Positions 1 to 8,802 of a stretch of 64,000 nt of DNA are shown here, piece by piece. The position numbers and the translations under genes are program-made. The DNA is from Oleiphilus messinensis (GTDB lineage Bacteria; Pseudomonadota; Gammaproteobacteria; Pseudomonadales; Oleiphilaceae): contig NZ_CP021425.1 of NCBI RefSeq assembly GCF_002162375.1, positions 6,079,276-6,143,275 on the forward strand. Reading direction: 5' to 3'. The notes beneath the pieces are model-generated. The model had not been told where the DNA came from. It made no database searches and was given only the letters and a program-made list of their open reading frames with translations. Numbering within the stretch: position 1 is the stretch's first letter; each line of letters starts with the position of its first letter.

Positions 1-1938
1 GGAACTGGCAAACTGACCTTTACCTCGCAAGTTCAGTGTGTACTTACCATGACTGAACGCCAAAACGCCATTAATTTTAAACAGATCAAAGCGTTCATCG
101 GAGCCCAGATCCGGTTGATAGCGCTCAAAGCGGCTGGAAAGATAATGCCCGGTTCTCGGCACAGTCGCTTCACTCAAGGTATCATAAGTGAATGATGCTG
201 TGAGTATCCCGTGCTGGAGACTTTGCTCAAGACCAAGCCCCACTCCGATTCGGCCTTTCAGGTCGGCATCTTCCAGAACCAGCCCGGCGGCAATTTCCCC
301 CCAGTTTCCCAATTCCTGCCCCAGTGTAAATGCCCCGTAAACCCGTCTTAGTTCAATTTCTGAAAGTTGGTCATCATCGACAAACAAATTAAATAGCTGT
401 TTTTCAAATGCGGCCCGGACATTGATAAATGTGGCATCCACCGTATCCAGAGGCTGATAAAACTCGGTCATCACCTTTGGTTCCGAGCCAATTGCGATAT
501 GACTGTGCCACTCCGCCCCCAAAGCATTGATATCTGCAAAATTCACAGACACACCCACATCAATGCGTCGGTCGATGTCAAAATCATCTTCATAGCGAAA
601 ATCGAACTGTAAAAAATTGGGCCCCCAACTTTTCTCCCGGGCCAGTATTTCCAGCACATTTCGCTCCCCCACCTTTTTCAGGGTATAGGTTACGGTTTCG
701 AAATACCCCAAACCATAAATTTCGCTGATATCACGCTCCAACCGATCACGATCAAAAGATTCACCGATCTGTTGGGTAATACGTTTGCGTAAAAAGTCAT
801 CGGCAGCGTAACTTTCATTGATAATATTGATCTGATGTATAATATCTGCCGCTTGAGAGCTCATGCGGACATAATTTTTTTGATAGGCCTGCCATTGAAG
901 CGGGCCGATTTTAAGCGCTTTTAATTGCACGGCAGCGTTGCGGGCCGCCGTCGCGCCAACTTCGACAATTTCATCGCTACGGTCAAAATCGGCGGAGGTA
1001 AAGTCTTCCAGGTCCGGCACGATCAAAATATCCTGATCCGACAGCAAGGACAGCTGCTGGGCCATATTCTTACGGGTCAGAAAATTGGTAATCTGTTCTG
1101 CAATAGTAAAAAGGCCCGACAATTTTTCCTGGGGAATCAGCGGCATGCTGATATCAACGGCAATAATAATTTCTGCCCCCAGTTCTCTGGCGATGTCGAT
1201 CGGGATATTGTTGGCGACGCCGCCGTCCACCAATAACCGACCATCCAAATGAACGGGCGGAAATACACCGGGAATAGACATACTGGCTCGAATCGCCTGG
1301 GCAATGGAGCCGGTACCCAATACTGCAGCTTCGCCGGTCGCCAAATCTGCCGCCACCGCACGATAGCGCCGGGGAAGCTGGTCGAAGTCGTTTATATAGG
1401 CGGCTTCACGGGTCAGATCATTCAGTATCAACTCCAATTGTTGTCCTTGAACCAGTGCGTTCTTGAGGCGCAATCCTTCCTGATTGAAACCCAGCGTGAC
1501 ATCCACAGAGTGCATCAGGCTGTCCCGTTTACGGCGCATTGAAAGCCCAGACCGGTCGAGTTTATCCTGAAAGCCCCGCTGCCAATTCATCTCATGGAAC
1601 CGTTGCTCGATCACTTCCACAGGCAAGCCCATGGCATACAATGCCGCAACAGCAGAGCCCGCGCTGGTACCCACGACAATATCAACCGGCACGTGCATCT
1701 CTTCAAGTACCCGGATGATACCGATATGTGCCAGCCCCCGGGCACCGCCGCCACTGAGCACCAAACCCACTTTGGGGCGCGCCAGCGAATGTGACTGTTG
1801 AGGGTATAGCTCACTGCCATTTGCCTCATTTTCAGTTGCTTCAACGTCAGAGGCAAAACTGTCAGTCACCGGTACCAACACGCTGATTGTGAAAACCCAC
1901 ACAATTAGCCGAAATATAGAACGTCGAACCCAACTCAT
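1..1938 (-). CDS. Patatin-like phospholipase with outer-membrane C-terminal region (partial, 3' end outside window)
   Basis: The minus-strand frame is open from an ATG at 1938 to the window edge (646 codons, no stop), so the 3' end is missing. Residues 1-29 form a signal peptide. The patatin hydrolase signatures are all present: oxyanion motif GGGARG (63-68), nucleophile elbow GTSAG with Ser92, and the catalytic Asp in VDGG (Asp238). From about residue 340 the sequence resembles a POTRA-like segment followed by alternating beta strands, as in the family of patatin proteins fused to a surface-antigen/BamA-type domain. It probably hydrolyses phospholipid acyl chains and is exported to the periplasm or outer membrane. 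AAGGTG lies about 12 bases upstream of the start. Confidence 0.88.
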   Translation of the reverse strand, partial: MSWVRRSIFRLIVWVFTISVLVPVTDSFASDVEATENEANGSELYPQQSHSLARPKVGLVLSGGGARGLAHIGIIRVLEEMHVPVDIVVGTSAGSAVAALYAMGLPVEVIEQRFHEMNWQRGFQDKLDRSGLSMRRKRDSLMHSVDVTLGFNQEGLRLKNALVQGQQLELILNDLTREAAYINDFDQLPRRYRAVAADLATGEAAVLGTGSIAQAIRASMSIPGVFPPVHLDGRLLVDGGVANNIPIDIARELGAEIIIAVDISMPLIPQEKLSGLFTIAEQITNFLTRKNMAQQLSLLSDQDILIVPDLEDFTSADFDRSDEIVEVGATAARNAAVQLKALKIGPLQWQAYQKNYVRMSSQAADIIHQINIINESYAADDFLRKRITQQIGESFDRDRLERDISEIYGLGYFETVTYTLKKVGERNVLEILAREKSWGPNFLQFDFRYEDDFDIDRRIDVGVSVNFADINALGAEWHSHIAIGSEPKVMTEFYQPLDTVDATFINVRAAFEKQLFNLFVDDDQLSEIELRRVYGAFTLGQELGNWGEIAAGLVLEDADLKGRIGVGLGLEQSLQHGILTASFTYDTLSEATVPRTGHYLSSRFERYQPDLGSDERFDLFKINGVLAFSHGKYTLNLRGKGQFASS

Positions 1939-2014
1939 AGAGCAAATTTCACCTTTCTTGTCCTGTTTCTCTGACTATCATTAACGGATTACGACCCGCA
2001 AAAGGAAAACACTT

Positions 2015-3178
2015 GTGGAACACTCAGGAGCACCTTCGAACACCAATGGGGACCCATCCAGATCCTCTGCATCCAAGCCTTCCGGTGCACCCAAGCCTTC
2101 CGTTGCACTACGGGCCACGCCAGCCCGCATTGCTGTGCTTGGCAAAGCTCTGAATTGGCAGGCACAGGACTACGAACATGCGTTCGAGCTCACGGGTTAT
2201 CGCCCTTCCACAACACAATGGTTAAACGGAATTGATCTCTTTCTACGGCTGCTGGGCTGTGCCCTGATTCTCGCCGGAATCGCTGCGTTCTTCGCTTTTA
2301 ATTGGGCAAGTATGCACCATTTTGCCAAATTTGCCGTTCTGCAGCTTGTGATTATCGCCAGTATTTTTGCCAGCTCTCGACTCCCACGGCAATCACTGGC
2401 GGGACAGTGTTGTCTATTTAGTGGCGCATTTTGTACCGGAATCCTCATCGCGGTATTTGGTCAAACCTACCAAACCGGCGCAGATCACTATGGTCTGTTT
2501 TTATTGTGGGCCCTACTCATCACTCCCTGGGTATGGATTGGACGCCAATCCGGCCTTTGGCTGCTCTGGCTCCTGTTGCTCAATTTAACCTTAATTACCT
2601 ACTGGACGGAAGTATTTCGCCCCCCATGGGACGAATTTGCCCGGATATTTGGTCCGCTCTTTTGGCTGACCCAGTCAATAAACGATTCTGAGCTGGCACT
2701 GCTTCTGGTTATGCTCAACGGGATCGCGCTGCTAGTGTGGGAGGTTTTAGCCAATCACGTAACTGGTCAGCCATCACTCAAACAACAGCACTACTCAGGC
2801 GCGCTTGCAAATCGCTGGTTTCCCCGCATCATCGTGCTTCAGCTCTTACTGATCGTTACAGCTCACTGTGAACTGACGCTAATCACCCATTGGTGGCAAG
2901 ACGGTAGCGATATCTACGATATTATTTTCTTTGTCATTTATGGCCTGATGCTTGGCATCGGCGGATGGTACTACCAGTACCGGCAGGTCGATTTATTGAT
3001 CTTGAGTGCTGCGGCACTGTCATTGATGATCACCAGCAATTCACTGTTAGCCCGACTCGGCAGTAACGAAATCGAGATGGGATTTTTCCTCTCGCTACTG
3101 GTCATCGCTGAAACAACCGGGGCAGCGCTCTGGCTCAAGCAGGTATCTAAACGACAAAACCTGGGGGTAACGGGATGA
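2015..3178 (+). CDS. DUF2157 domain membrane protein
   Basis: A 387-residue protein with a hydrophilic, Ser/Pro-rich N-terminus, then a soluble stretch around residues 35-70 and roughly eight to nine hydrophobic segments. The layout fits DUF2157 inner-membrane proteins, whose biochemical role is unknown. The start is GTG at 2015, preceded by AAAGGAAA at 2001-2008. It is the first gene of a three-gene module with the DUF4401 and GDYXXLXY proteins: its stop overlaps the next start (ATGA at 3175-3178), which implies translational coupling. The assignment rests mainly on the gene order and topology. Confidence 0.82.
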   Translation: MEHSGAPSNTNGDPSRSSASKPSGAPKPSVALRATPARIAVLGKALNWQAQDYEHAFELTGYRPSTTQWLNGIDLFLRLLGCALILAGIAAFFAFNWASMHHFAKFAVLQLVIIASIFASSRLPRQSLAGQCCLFSGAFCTGILIAVFGQTYQTGADHYGLFLLWALLITPWVWIGRQSGLWLLWLLLLNLTLITYWTEVFRPPWDEFARIFGPLFWLTQSINDSELALLLVMLNGIALLVWEVLANHVTGQPSLKQQHYSGALANRWFPRIIVLQLLLIVTAHCELTLITHWWQDGSDIYDIIFFVIYGLMLGIGGWYYQYRQVDLLILSAAALSLMITSNSLLARLGSNEIEMGFFLSLLVIAETTGAALWLKQVSKRQNLGVTG

Positions 3179-4278
3179 CGCACTCAATTTCCCTACAAGA
3201 ACTCCTCGCCAAAACATCGGGGCACAGTCTCCACGAAGCGGAAGCCGCGCTGCAAGCCATTCCCATTGAGAAACTGGAAACACCCCAGCCCTGGTATGTC
3301 CGGACTCTGATCGGTTTCGGCGCCTGGATGAGCAGCTGGATGTTGATGAGTTTTATTCTGGGTATCAATTTACTGGTTGAATCCGAAGCCTATGGTGTCT
3401 GGGGAATCCTGTTCATGATTCTGGCACTTGTGCAGGCCTATCGGGTCAGGTCACTGTTTTTCAATCAGTTTGGCTTGTCCCTCAGTCTCACCGGGCAATT
3501 ATTATTCGCAATCGGAGTGGCGGAACAATCACAATTTGGTGATATTACTGCGCCGCTTATCACACTCATACTGACCAATGCTATCCTTCTGCTAATCTAT
3601 CCAGACCGGGTGCATCGCTTCCTGTCCATCGTATTCATCAATGCCGCTCTGTTACCACTGGTGTATAAATGGCAGCTTAATGCTTTGATCCCGTTTTTTG
3701 CGCCCATCCTGGTACTGATTTTCGGCGCTTTCATCCATTTTCAACCCCGTATTCTGGCACAGGGAAAGACGGAATGGTTTGCACCGATTGCCGCAGGAGC
3801 ACTGGTTTCCGCCATGGCATGGGTACTGCTCTCCGCGTTGTACGTTTTGCCGGAACTGCTGGATGATTTTCAATTCTACCCGAATCCGTGGATTACCACA
3901 GTGGCGATCAGTGTGCTCTTCGGCATTGCTCTGATGGAGCGTGTTCGAACCACGATTGATCCATTTCCGCCAGTTATCGCTGGTTTGCTCGGAGCACTGC
4001 TTAGTGTACTCACGTTACTGACACTCAACGCCCCCGGCATACTCTTGTCACTACTGGTGCTTTGGCTGGGTAAACATCAGGGATCGCGCTTTTACCAAGG
4101 CCTCGGGATCACATTTTTGTGTCTCTTCATCGCCGCCTTTTTTTACGGCATTGGGACTACACTGTGGATGAAGTCGATAATTCTCTGCACCAGTGGTTTT
4201 GCCTTGCTGCTGGCACAGCAGCTGTTAAGCCATCTGCAAAAACAACAGCTGCATTCTCAATTGCAGGAGAACCAATAA
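3175..4278 (+). CDS. DUF4401 domain membrane protein
   Basis: A 367-residue integral membrane protein with a short cytoplasmic N-terminal helix region (about residues 1-35) and around ten hydrophobic segments, as expected for DUF4401. It overlaps the upstream DUF2157 gene by four bases (ATGA), and its TAA stop shares one base with the start of the downstream GDYXXLXY gene, so the three are co-translated. The three-part arrangement is a recurrent conserved neighbourhood of unknown function, and the proteins probably form one inner-membrane complex (inference). Confidence 0.8.
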   Translation: MTHSISLQELLAKTSGHSLHEAEAALQAIPIEKLETPQPWYVRTLIGFGAWMSSWMLMSFILGINLLVESEAYGVWGILFMILALVQAYRVRSLFFNQFGLSLSLTGQLLFAIGVAEQSQFGDITAPLITLILTNAILLLIYPDRVHRFLSIVFINAALLPLVYKWQLNALIPFFAPILVLIFGAFIHFQPRILAQGKTEWFAPIAAGALVSAMAWVLLSALYVLPELLDDFQFYPNPWITTVAISVLFGIALMERVRTTIDPFPPVIAGLLGALLSVLTLLTLNAPGILLSLLVLWLGKHQGSRFYQGLGITFLCLFIAAFFYGIGTTLWMKSIILCTSGFALLLAQQLLSHLQKQQLHSQLQENQ

Positions 4279-4814
4279 TGGCTTCCCAGACCCGCCTCCC
4301 GGCCTGGCCACTCTGGATTACAGTGGCCCTCGTGATTCTGATCGTTAATGCCATGGTGTTTCAGAAAGAACACTTACTCTCGGAAGGCGATACGGTGTTA
4401 CTCCCACTCGCCCCCAGAGATCCCAGATCTCTGCTGCAAGGGGATTTTATGCGCTTGCGTTATGAGCTCACCCGGCAACTGGAACGAACCCACAAATCAC
4501 AGCGCAGCTATACGGGTTACGCGCTATTGCGTTTGAATGAAAACGGGGTCGGGGAATATGTACAAAGCCACGAGAGCCCCCCTGACCTGCAGCCCAACGA
4601 GCGGCTGATATACTTTCGTAAACGAGGGGACCATGTTCGCTTTGCCAGTGCAGATTATTTCTTTCAGGAAGGCCATGGCGAGTACTATGAACAAGCGGCG
4701 TTCGGTGAATTGAAGGTAAGCCGCAGTGGTCAAGCGCTACTGATTGGTGTTAGAGACCGCCGCTACCAGCGCCTGGATGCGCCAGACGGTTCCTCACCGG
4801 CTTCACGCCAGTGA
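4278..4814 (+). CDS. GDYXXLXY domain protein
   Basis: A 178-residue protein with one N-terminal membrane segment (about residues 10-28) and a soluble extracytoplasmic domain. The diagnostic motif reads GDFMRLRY (residues 54-61), a close match to the family name motif with Phe for Tyr. I place the start at the ATG at 4278, which shares its A with the upstream stop (TAATG) and has AGGAG about 8 bases before it, rather than at an in-frame upstream ATG inside the DUF4401 gene. It is third in the DUF2157-DUF4401 operon. Its last 12 bases overlap the convergent hydrolase gene. Confidence 0.85.
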   Translation: MASQTRLPAWPLWITVALVILIVNAMVFQKEHLLSEGDTVLLPLAPRDPRSLLQGDFMRLRYELTRQLERTHKSQRSYTGYALLRLNENGVGEYVQSHESPPDLQPNERLIYFRKRGDHVRFASADYFFQEGHGEYYEQAAFGELKVSRSGQALLIGVRDRRYQRLDAPDGSSPASRQ

Positions 4815-5951
4815 TTGACGCATCATTTCCCGCATTAACTGCAAGTAATCCCGCTGTTGGAGATGCATGACATGGTTGCCCGGAAACCAGTGGATATGGC
4901 TTCCGGCCCAGTGCTCATGCAGCAACTTTTGATAGCGTGGAGCGGTAAAACGGTCGCCGGCACCGGCAATAATCAACAGTCGTTCCGGGGGGACAACCGG
5001 GGTCCAGGTTAATGGCGAATGGATAGCGGTGGCATGGCGAACATCCACCAGATCCAGCCCCACTTTGGGCAACATGCGTTGAAAGGCGGTGCGCAACGGC
5101 CCCCATTCCATCAACATATCCGCGGGCGAAATGACTGCGGCATTCGGTATCACAAACGCAAGGTCAGGCTCGACTGCTGCAGTCAACGCGGACAAATAGC
5201 CGCCCAGACTCAAACCGCTGATGCCGATTGTCTCGACGCCCTCCTTGCGCAGGTACTGCATAAAGGTTCGGACTTCATGGATCGCCTGCAACATGGCTTC
5301 ATTGGTTTCCGCAAAGCCATGATTGAAAAAGCCATAACCACTGAACGGATCTCCCCGCTCGCGACGGCTGCCATGAAAGGGCAAGGTATACAGCAAAACG
5401 TCCCAACCCTGCTCATAGAACCAGCGCAACGAGAACATGGCACTGTTGATCCAGTAGGCATCCAGTGTGTAACCATGGAGGAAAATCAATGTCGGCCTCG
5501 GCCCATCAGGATGCCGCCAGTGTCGGGCCTCGGCGACCCGGTTCCGGGTTTGACTCGCAATCCGGTCACGTAATACCGGATTAATGGCCTCAAAATCCGA
5601 ATCAAAGCGCAACGTACAACTGTCAATGCCTTTAACCGGCTTGCTGGGTCGGCTTACTCTGACATTCACCTGTGCCGGTGGCGGCTGAAACACTGCTTGC
5701 GGGTCGCCCCGATCGGCCAGTTCGCGATACAGATCCATCTCATCAATTTGTGCCTTCAGTGGCCGCTTGCGCAGACTCGCCAGCATCGCCAGCAAGACAC
5801 CTGTTGCCAGACCATTCTTCAACACATGATCAATCGCCGCACTGGTTCTGACATGGAAGCGGTGACTTTGGTCCAGCGGCGATGACACCGGATGCTGGTG
5901 ATAATCAATCGGCAGAGAATACCACCAGGGACTACCGTCAATAAGCTTCAT
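4803..5951 (-). CDS. Alpha/beta hydrolase family protein
   Basis: A 382-residue protein with an alpha/beta-hydrolase core. The oxyanion strand FLHGYT lies near residue 156, the nucleophile elbow is GLSLGG (Ser near residue 246), the acid is likely the Asp in AGAGDRF and the catalytic His is in NHVMHL near the C-terminus. The N-terminal 130 residues are a family-specific extension resembling ABHD18-type hydrolases. The substrate cannot be predicted. It is transcribed convergently to the GDYXXLXY operon and overlaps it by 12 bases at the 3' ends. No signal peptide is visible, so it is presumably cytoplasmic. Confidence 0.8.
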   Translation of the reverse strand: MKLIDGSPWWYSLPIDYHQHPVSSPLDQSHRFHVRTSAAIDHVLKNGLATGVLLAMLASLRKRPLKAQIDEMDLYRELADRGDPQAVFQPPPAQVNVRVSRPSKPVKGIDSCTLRFDSDFEAINPVLRDRIASQTRNRVAEARHWRHPDGPRPTLIFLHGYTLDAYWINSAMFSLRWFYEQGWDVLLYTLPFHGSRRERGDPFSGYGFFNHGFAETNEAMLQAIHEVRTFMQYLRKEGVETIGISGLSLGGYLSALTAAVEPDLAFVIPNAAVISPADMLMEWGPLRTAFQRMLPKVGLDLVDVRHATAIHSPLTWTPVVPPERLLIIAGAGDRFTAPRYQKLLHEHWAGSHIHWFPGNHVMHLQQRDYLQLMREMMRQSLA

Positions 5952-6091
5952 CCTGTTCCTCCAATTGATACCGAATGCACGAATACCGTGAAAACATCAC
6001 TCTTATCAAACGGTAGAACAGAGTTTTTTAAGTGGCAAGCCACTGGAACAAAATTCTAGTAAGCAGAACCTGGCTTCAACTGACTTGTGTT

Positions 6092-6292
6092 TTAATCCTG
6101 CTGAAGCGCCTCTTGCCGCTCTCGCTCATATTCATCATAGGTTTTGCTGGCATTCTGGTAACAGGCGTCTTGCTCCGAAGGGGGCTTTTCGGCGCATGCA
6201 TAGCGGTTGTTCAGCTGAATATTGTCGTACACTGCACGATTACTGCAGCCTGTGACAAGTAAAATAGTCAGAGTGATCGCGAAAAATCGCAT
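6092..6292 (-). CDS. Small lipoprotein of unknown function
   Basis: A 66-residue protein with a short basic start, a hydrophobic stretch and the lipobox LVTGC (Cys16), then a charged 50-residue mature part rich in Glu, Gln, Tyr and Lys with two Cys residues (33 and 44). The lipobox makes it a credible small secreted lipoprotein. Its start lies 22 bases from the -35 box of the divergent 6406 gene. An open frame on the opposite strand (6032-6262) is judged a shadow. Confidence 0.68.
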   Translation of the reverse strand: MRFFAITLTILLVTGCSNRAVYDNIQLNNRYACAEKPPSEQDACYQNASKTYDEYERERQEALQQD

Positions 6293-6313
6293 TAAAATAT
6301 CCCTTTTAGTAAG

Positions 6314-6351
6314 TTGGTCAACACGGTTTTAATTCATATAATGCTGACCAA
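6314..6351 (+). promoter_or_regulatory. Sigma-70 promoter framed by an inverted repeat
   Basis: TTGGTC (6314-6319), a 17-base spacer and a perfect TATAAT (6337-6342) form a strong promoter for the oxidoreductase gene at 6406. TTGGTCA (6314-6320) and TGACCAA (6345-6351) are perfect inverted repeats, one over the -35 box and one just past the -10 box, as expected for a repressor operator. The regulator is not identified. Confidence 0.65.
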
Positions 6352-6405
6352 AGGTCATCGCTCAGCACCTGAGTATACCGTCCACTTTCATAAGGAACCA
6401 GCTAG

Positions 6406-7053
6406 ATGAGTACTTTAGTCATTGGGGCCAATGGTCAAATCGGACGTCTGTTCTGCCAGCATGCAGCGCAGCGGAATATCGACGTTACTGCAATGCTGCG
6501 TAACCCAGACCAGGAGAACTTCTTCCAGGCACTGGATATTCCGACCGTCATCGCTGATCTGGAAGGGGATTTTGAAGCCGCATTAAGCGCATTTGACCAG
6601 GTTGTTTTTACCGCGGGTTCCGGGCCAAGTACCGGCCTGGATAAAACACTGCTAATTGATCTATATGGTGCGATCCGTGTCATTAAAGCAGCAGAGCAAG
6701 CTGGAATGAAACAGTTCTTGATGGTCAGTGCATTACGTGCTGATAAACCACTCGAAGCACCGGAGAAACTGCAACCGTATATGGCTGCAAAACTGGCCGC
6801 AGATGAGATTCTTTTGAAATCAGAAGTCCCTTTCACCATTCTTCGACCCGGTCGGTTAACCGATGAGGCTGCAACAGGATTCATTCAATCACCACTTTCC
6901 GATAATCGCGACCCGATAACCATCACACGGGAAGACGTCGCCCTAACCATGCTGGAAGTTCTAGGTCAGGGTTGGGCGATTGGTAAAACAATTAATCTGT
7001 TGAATGGAAAACACTCCATCAATACTCTGAAGAAATTGTGTTCCCTCTACTGA
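6406..7053 (+). CDS. NAD(P)H-binding SDR-like oxidoreductase
   Basis: A 215-residue atypical short-chain dehydrogenase. The N-terminal dinucleotide-binding motif is GANGQIG (residues 7-13), followed by a Rossmann alternation with VFTAGSG near residue 67. This matches the NAD(P)H-binding family typified by YwnB/HSCARG-like proteins, which lack the usual catalytic tetrad and act as sensors or reductases. It is driven by the promoter at 6314-6342. The MalT-like regulator follows 66 bases downstream on the same strand. Confidence 0.85.
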   Translation: MSTLVIGANGQIGRLFCQHAAQRNIDVTAMLRNPDQENFFQALDIPTVIADLEGDFEAALSAFDQVVFTAGSGPSTGLDKTLLIDLYGAIRVIKAAEQAGMKQFLMVSALRADKPLEAPEKLQPYMAAKLAADEILLKSEVPFTILRPGRLTDEAATGFIQSPLSDNRDPITITREDVALTMLEVLGQGWAIGKTINLLNGKHSINTLKKLCSLY

Positions 7054-7119
7054 TACCATTGCGAATTTCATGATTTCGGGTACAGTAGCCGGTTGGCTCA
7101 ACCGGTTTGATTAAACTCC

Positions 7120-8652
7120 ATGCTCCTGAAAACCCGTTTTTATCTCCCCCCAATGCGGCCCCAGTGTGTCATTCGTCAGGGTCTTTTAGATGCCCTTGAT
7201 CAAACTCAGGGTGGGGAGTTGATGCTCATCTCGGCACCGGCAGGTTATGGGAAAACAACTCTGGTCAGTCAATGGTTGCATCAAAAACCACACACATTTT
7301 CCTGGTTGTCCCTCGATAAAAGCCACAATTCTCCGCGCTTGTTCTGGCAATATGCCATCACAGCACTGCGCCAGATCCAGCCAGCGCTTGGCCAGGACGC
7401 TGATGCATTGGCCACAGATAAAACCCTGTCCGCCCAAGAACATATTGTGATCGCGTTACTTAATGATCTGGATGACCTCAGCATCATGAATCATTCGGAC
7501 AAACCGGTTTCGCTGATTCTCGATGACTTTCATTTGATTGAGAGTACCACGGTACTCAAGTCAATGAATCTGTTTCTGGATCATCTGCCACCAGGGCTCC
7601 GGGTCGTAATGACCAGTCGCACCGAGCCACCACTGGAACTGGCCCGTCGACGGGGCAGTAGCCAGCTCAGAACGATCACCAGCGAGCAGCTTCGTTTTAC
7701 CTTGCCTGAAAGCGAAACATTCTTTAATCAGACCTTGAATCTGAATGTGCCGGCGGATGTAATAACCCACTATTACCAGACCACAGAGGGCTGGATTACC
7801 GGCTTACAACTGATTAGCTACTCAGTGCATAATCAGCAGGGCACGGCTTCTCCGCCGAAAATGAGCCCACAATATCCGGGGCTTGATCGCCATATCGCAG
7901 ACTATCTGTTTGAGGAAGTTTTTTGCAACTTGTCCACGGAATTCCAGAACTTTCTGCTCTCGACCGCATTACCGCGACGTTTTTGTGCGGGATTGTGTAA
8001 CGCCATGGCGGGTACACATGACGCGCTCTATCAGATCAAGACCCTTGAGCGCGATAATCTGTTTATTTTCCCGTTGGATAACTACCGGGTCTGGTTTCGT
8101 TTACACGATTTATTCCGGCAATTCCTGCTGCAACGACTGGCCATATTAACCGATCAAGAAATGCAATCCCGCGCTCAGCAGGGTGTTGATTGGCTACAAC
8201 AGGCAGGCCACTATGAAGATGCTCTGGCCCTGAGTATTCGTATCACAGATTGGGATCGCACAGAGGCACTGCTGGAATTACTCACGCAACTTTCAGAAAC
8301 TCAGGGCCTTTCCGATGATGCGGTTCGCTTACTCGCATCCGTATCACTTGCCTCGGTTGAACCCTATCCGAAACTGGCTGCGACGATTAACCAATACTGC
8401 GGAGCAAGCAACGGCCCGGAAGCGAATATTCCCTCTGAAGCCTCTCCCTATTCCAATCTGCAGTTATCAGAACCGTTGACGCGTCGCGAAACCCAGGTAC
8501 TGGAGCTGATGTCCAAAGGTCTTGGCAACAAGGCCATAGCGGACTCCCTGTTTATTTCTCTAAACACGTTAAAAGTCCACATCCGCAATCTTTACAGTAA
8601 ATTCGGTGTCGATAATCGCACCAAACTCTTGCTGAAACTCAATTTGCAATAA
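7120..8652 (+). CDS. LuxR-family (MalT-like) ATP-dependent transcriptional regulator, short form
   Basis: A 510-residue regulator. The N-terminal STAND-type ATPase has a Walker A motif SAPAGYGKTT (38-47) and a Walker B-like LILDDFHL. A winged-helix region follows, and the C-terminus is a canonical LuxR helix-turn-helix (about 445-510; LTRRETQVLELMSKG, IADSLFISLNTLKVHIRNLY). Full MalT-type LAL regulators are about 850-900 residues; here nearly all of the TPR sensor arm is absent and the ATPase part is joined to the HTH through about 100 residues. It may control the oxidoreductase gene next door (inference from proximity only). Confidence 0.87.
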   Translation: MLLKTRFYLPPMRPQCVIRQGLLDALDQTQGGELMLISAPAGYGKTTLVSQWLHQKPHTFSWLSLDKSHNSPRLFWQYAITALRQIQPALGQDADALATDKTLSAQEHIVIALLNDLDDLSIMNHSDKPVSLILDDFHLIESTTVLKSMNLFLDHLPPGLRVVMTSRTEPPLELARRRGSSQLRTITSEQLRFTLPESETFFNQTLNLNVPADVITHYYQTTEGWITGLQLISYSVHNQQGTASPPKMSPQYPGLDRHIADYLFEEVFCNLSTEFQNFLLSTALPRRFCAGLCNAMAGTHDALYQIKTLERDNLFIFPLDNYRVWFRLHDLFRQFLLQRLAILTDQEMQSRAQQGVDWLQQAGHYEDALALSIRITDWDRTEALLELLTQLSETQGLSDDAVRLLASVSLASVEPYPKLAATINQYCGASNGPEANIPSEASPYSNLQLSEPLTRRETQVLELMSKGLGNKAIADSLFISLNTLKVHIRNLYSKFGVDNRTKLLLKLNLQ

Positions 8653-8679
8653 ATTCACCCCGGAATTTCACCCGGCACT

Positions 8680-8695
8680 TCACCCCTCAGGGTGA
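8680..8695 (+). terminator. Terminator-like hairpin after the MalT-like gene
   Basis: TCACCC and GGGTGA form a 6-bp stem around a CTCA loop, followed by a pyrimidine-rich tract (TTCTGTTTCCCTTCT) rather than a clean T run. It sits 28 bases after the stop codon. Three copies of the word TCACCC occur in the preceding 30 bases. Confidence 0.4.
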
Positions 8696-8802
8696 TTCTG
8701 TTTCCCTTCTCGTGGCTTACACTGGCAAAACATCAGTACTGACTATCACTTCAACCCAATAATCATGGCCAGAAATAACCGGGTCATCGAGGAGCGTGAT
8801 TT

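Noticed and set aside
4119-4277. N-terminal extension of the GDYXXLXY protein to 4119
   Set aside because: It overlaps the DUF4401 gene in another frame; the ATG at 4278 has a good ribosome site and starts directly before the membrane anchor.
6032-6262. Plus-strand 76-codon frame opposite the small lipoprotein
   Set aside because: The minus-strand frame has a proper lipobox and start; this one has no ribosome site and lies fully opposite to it.
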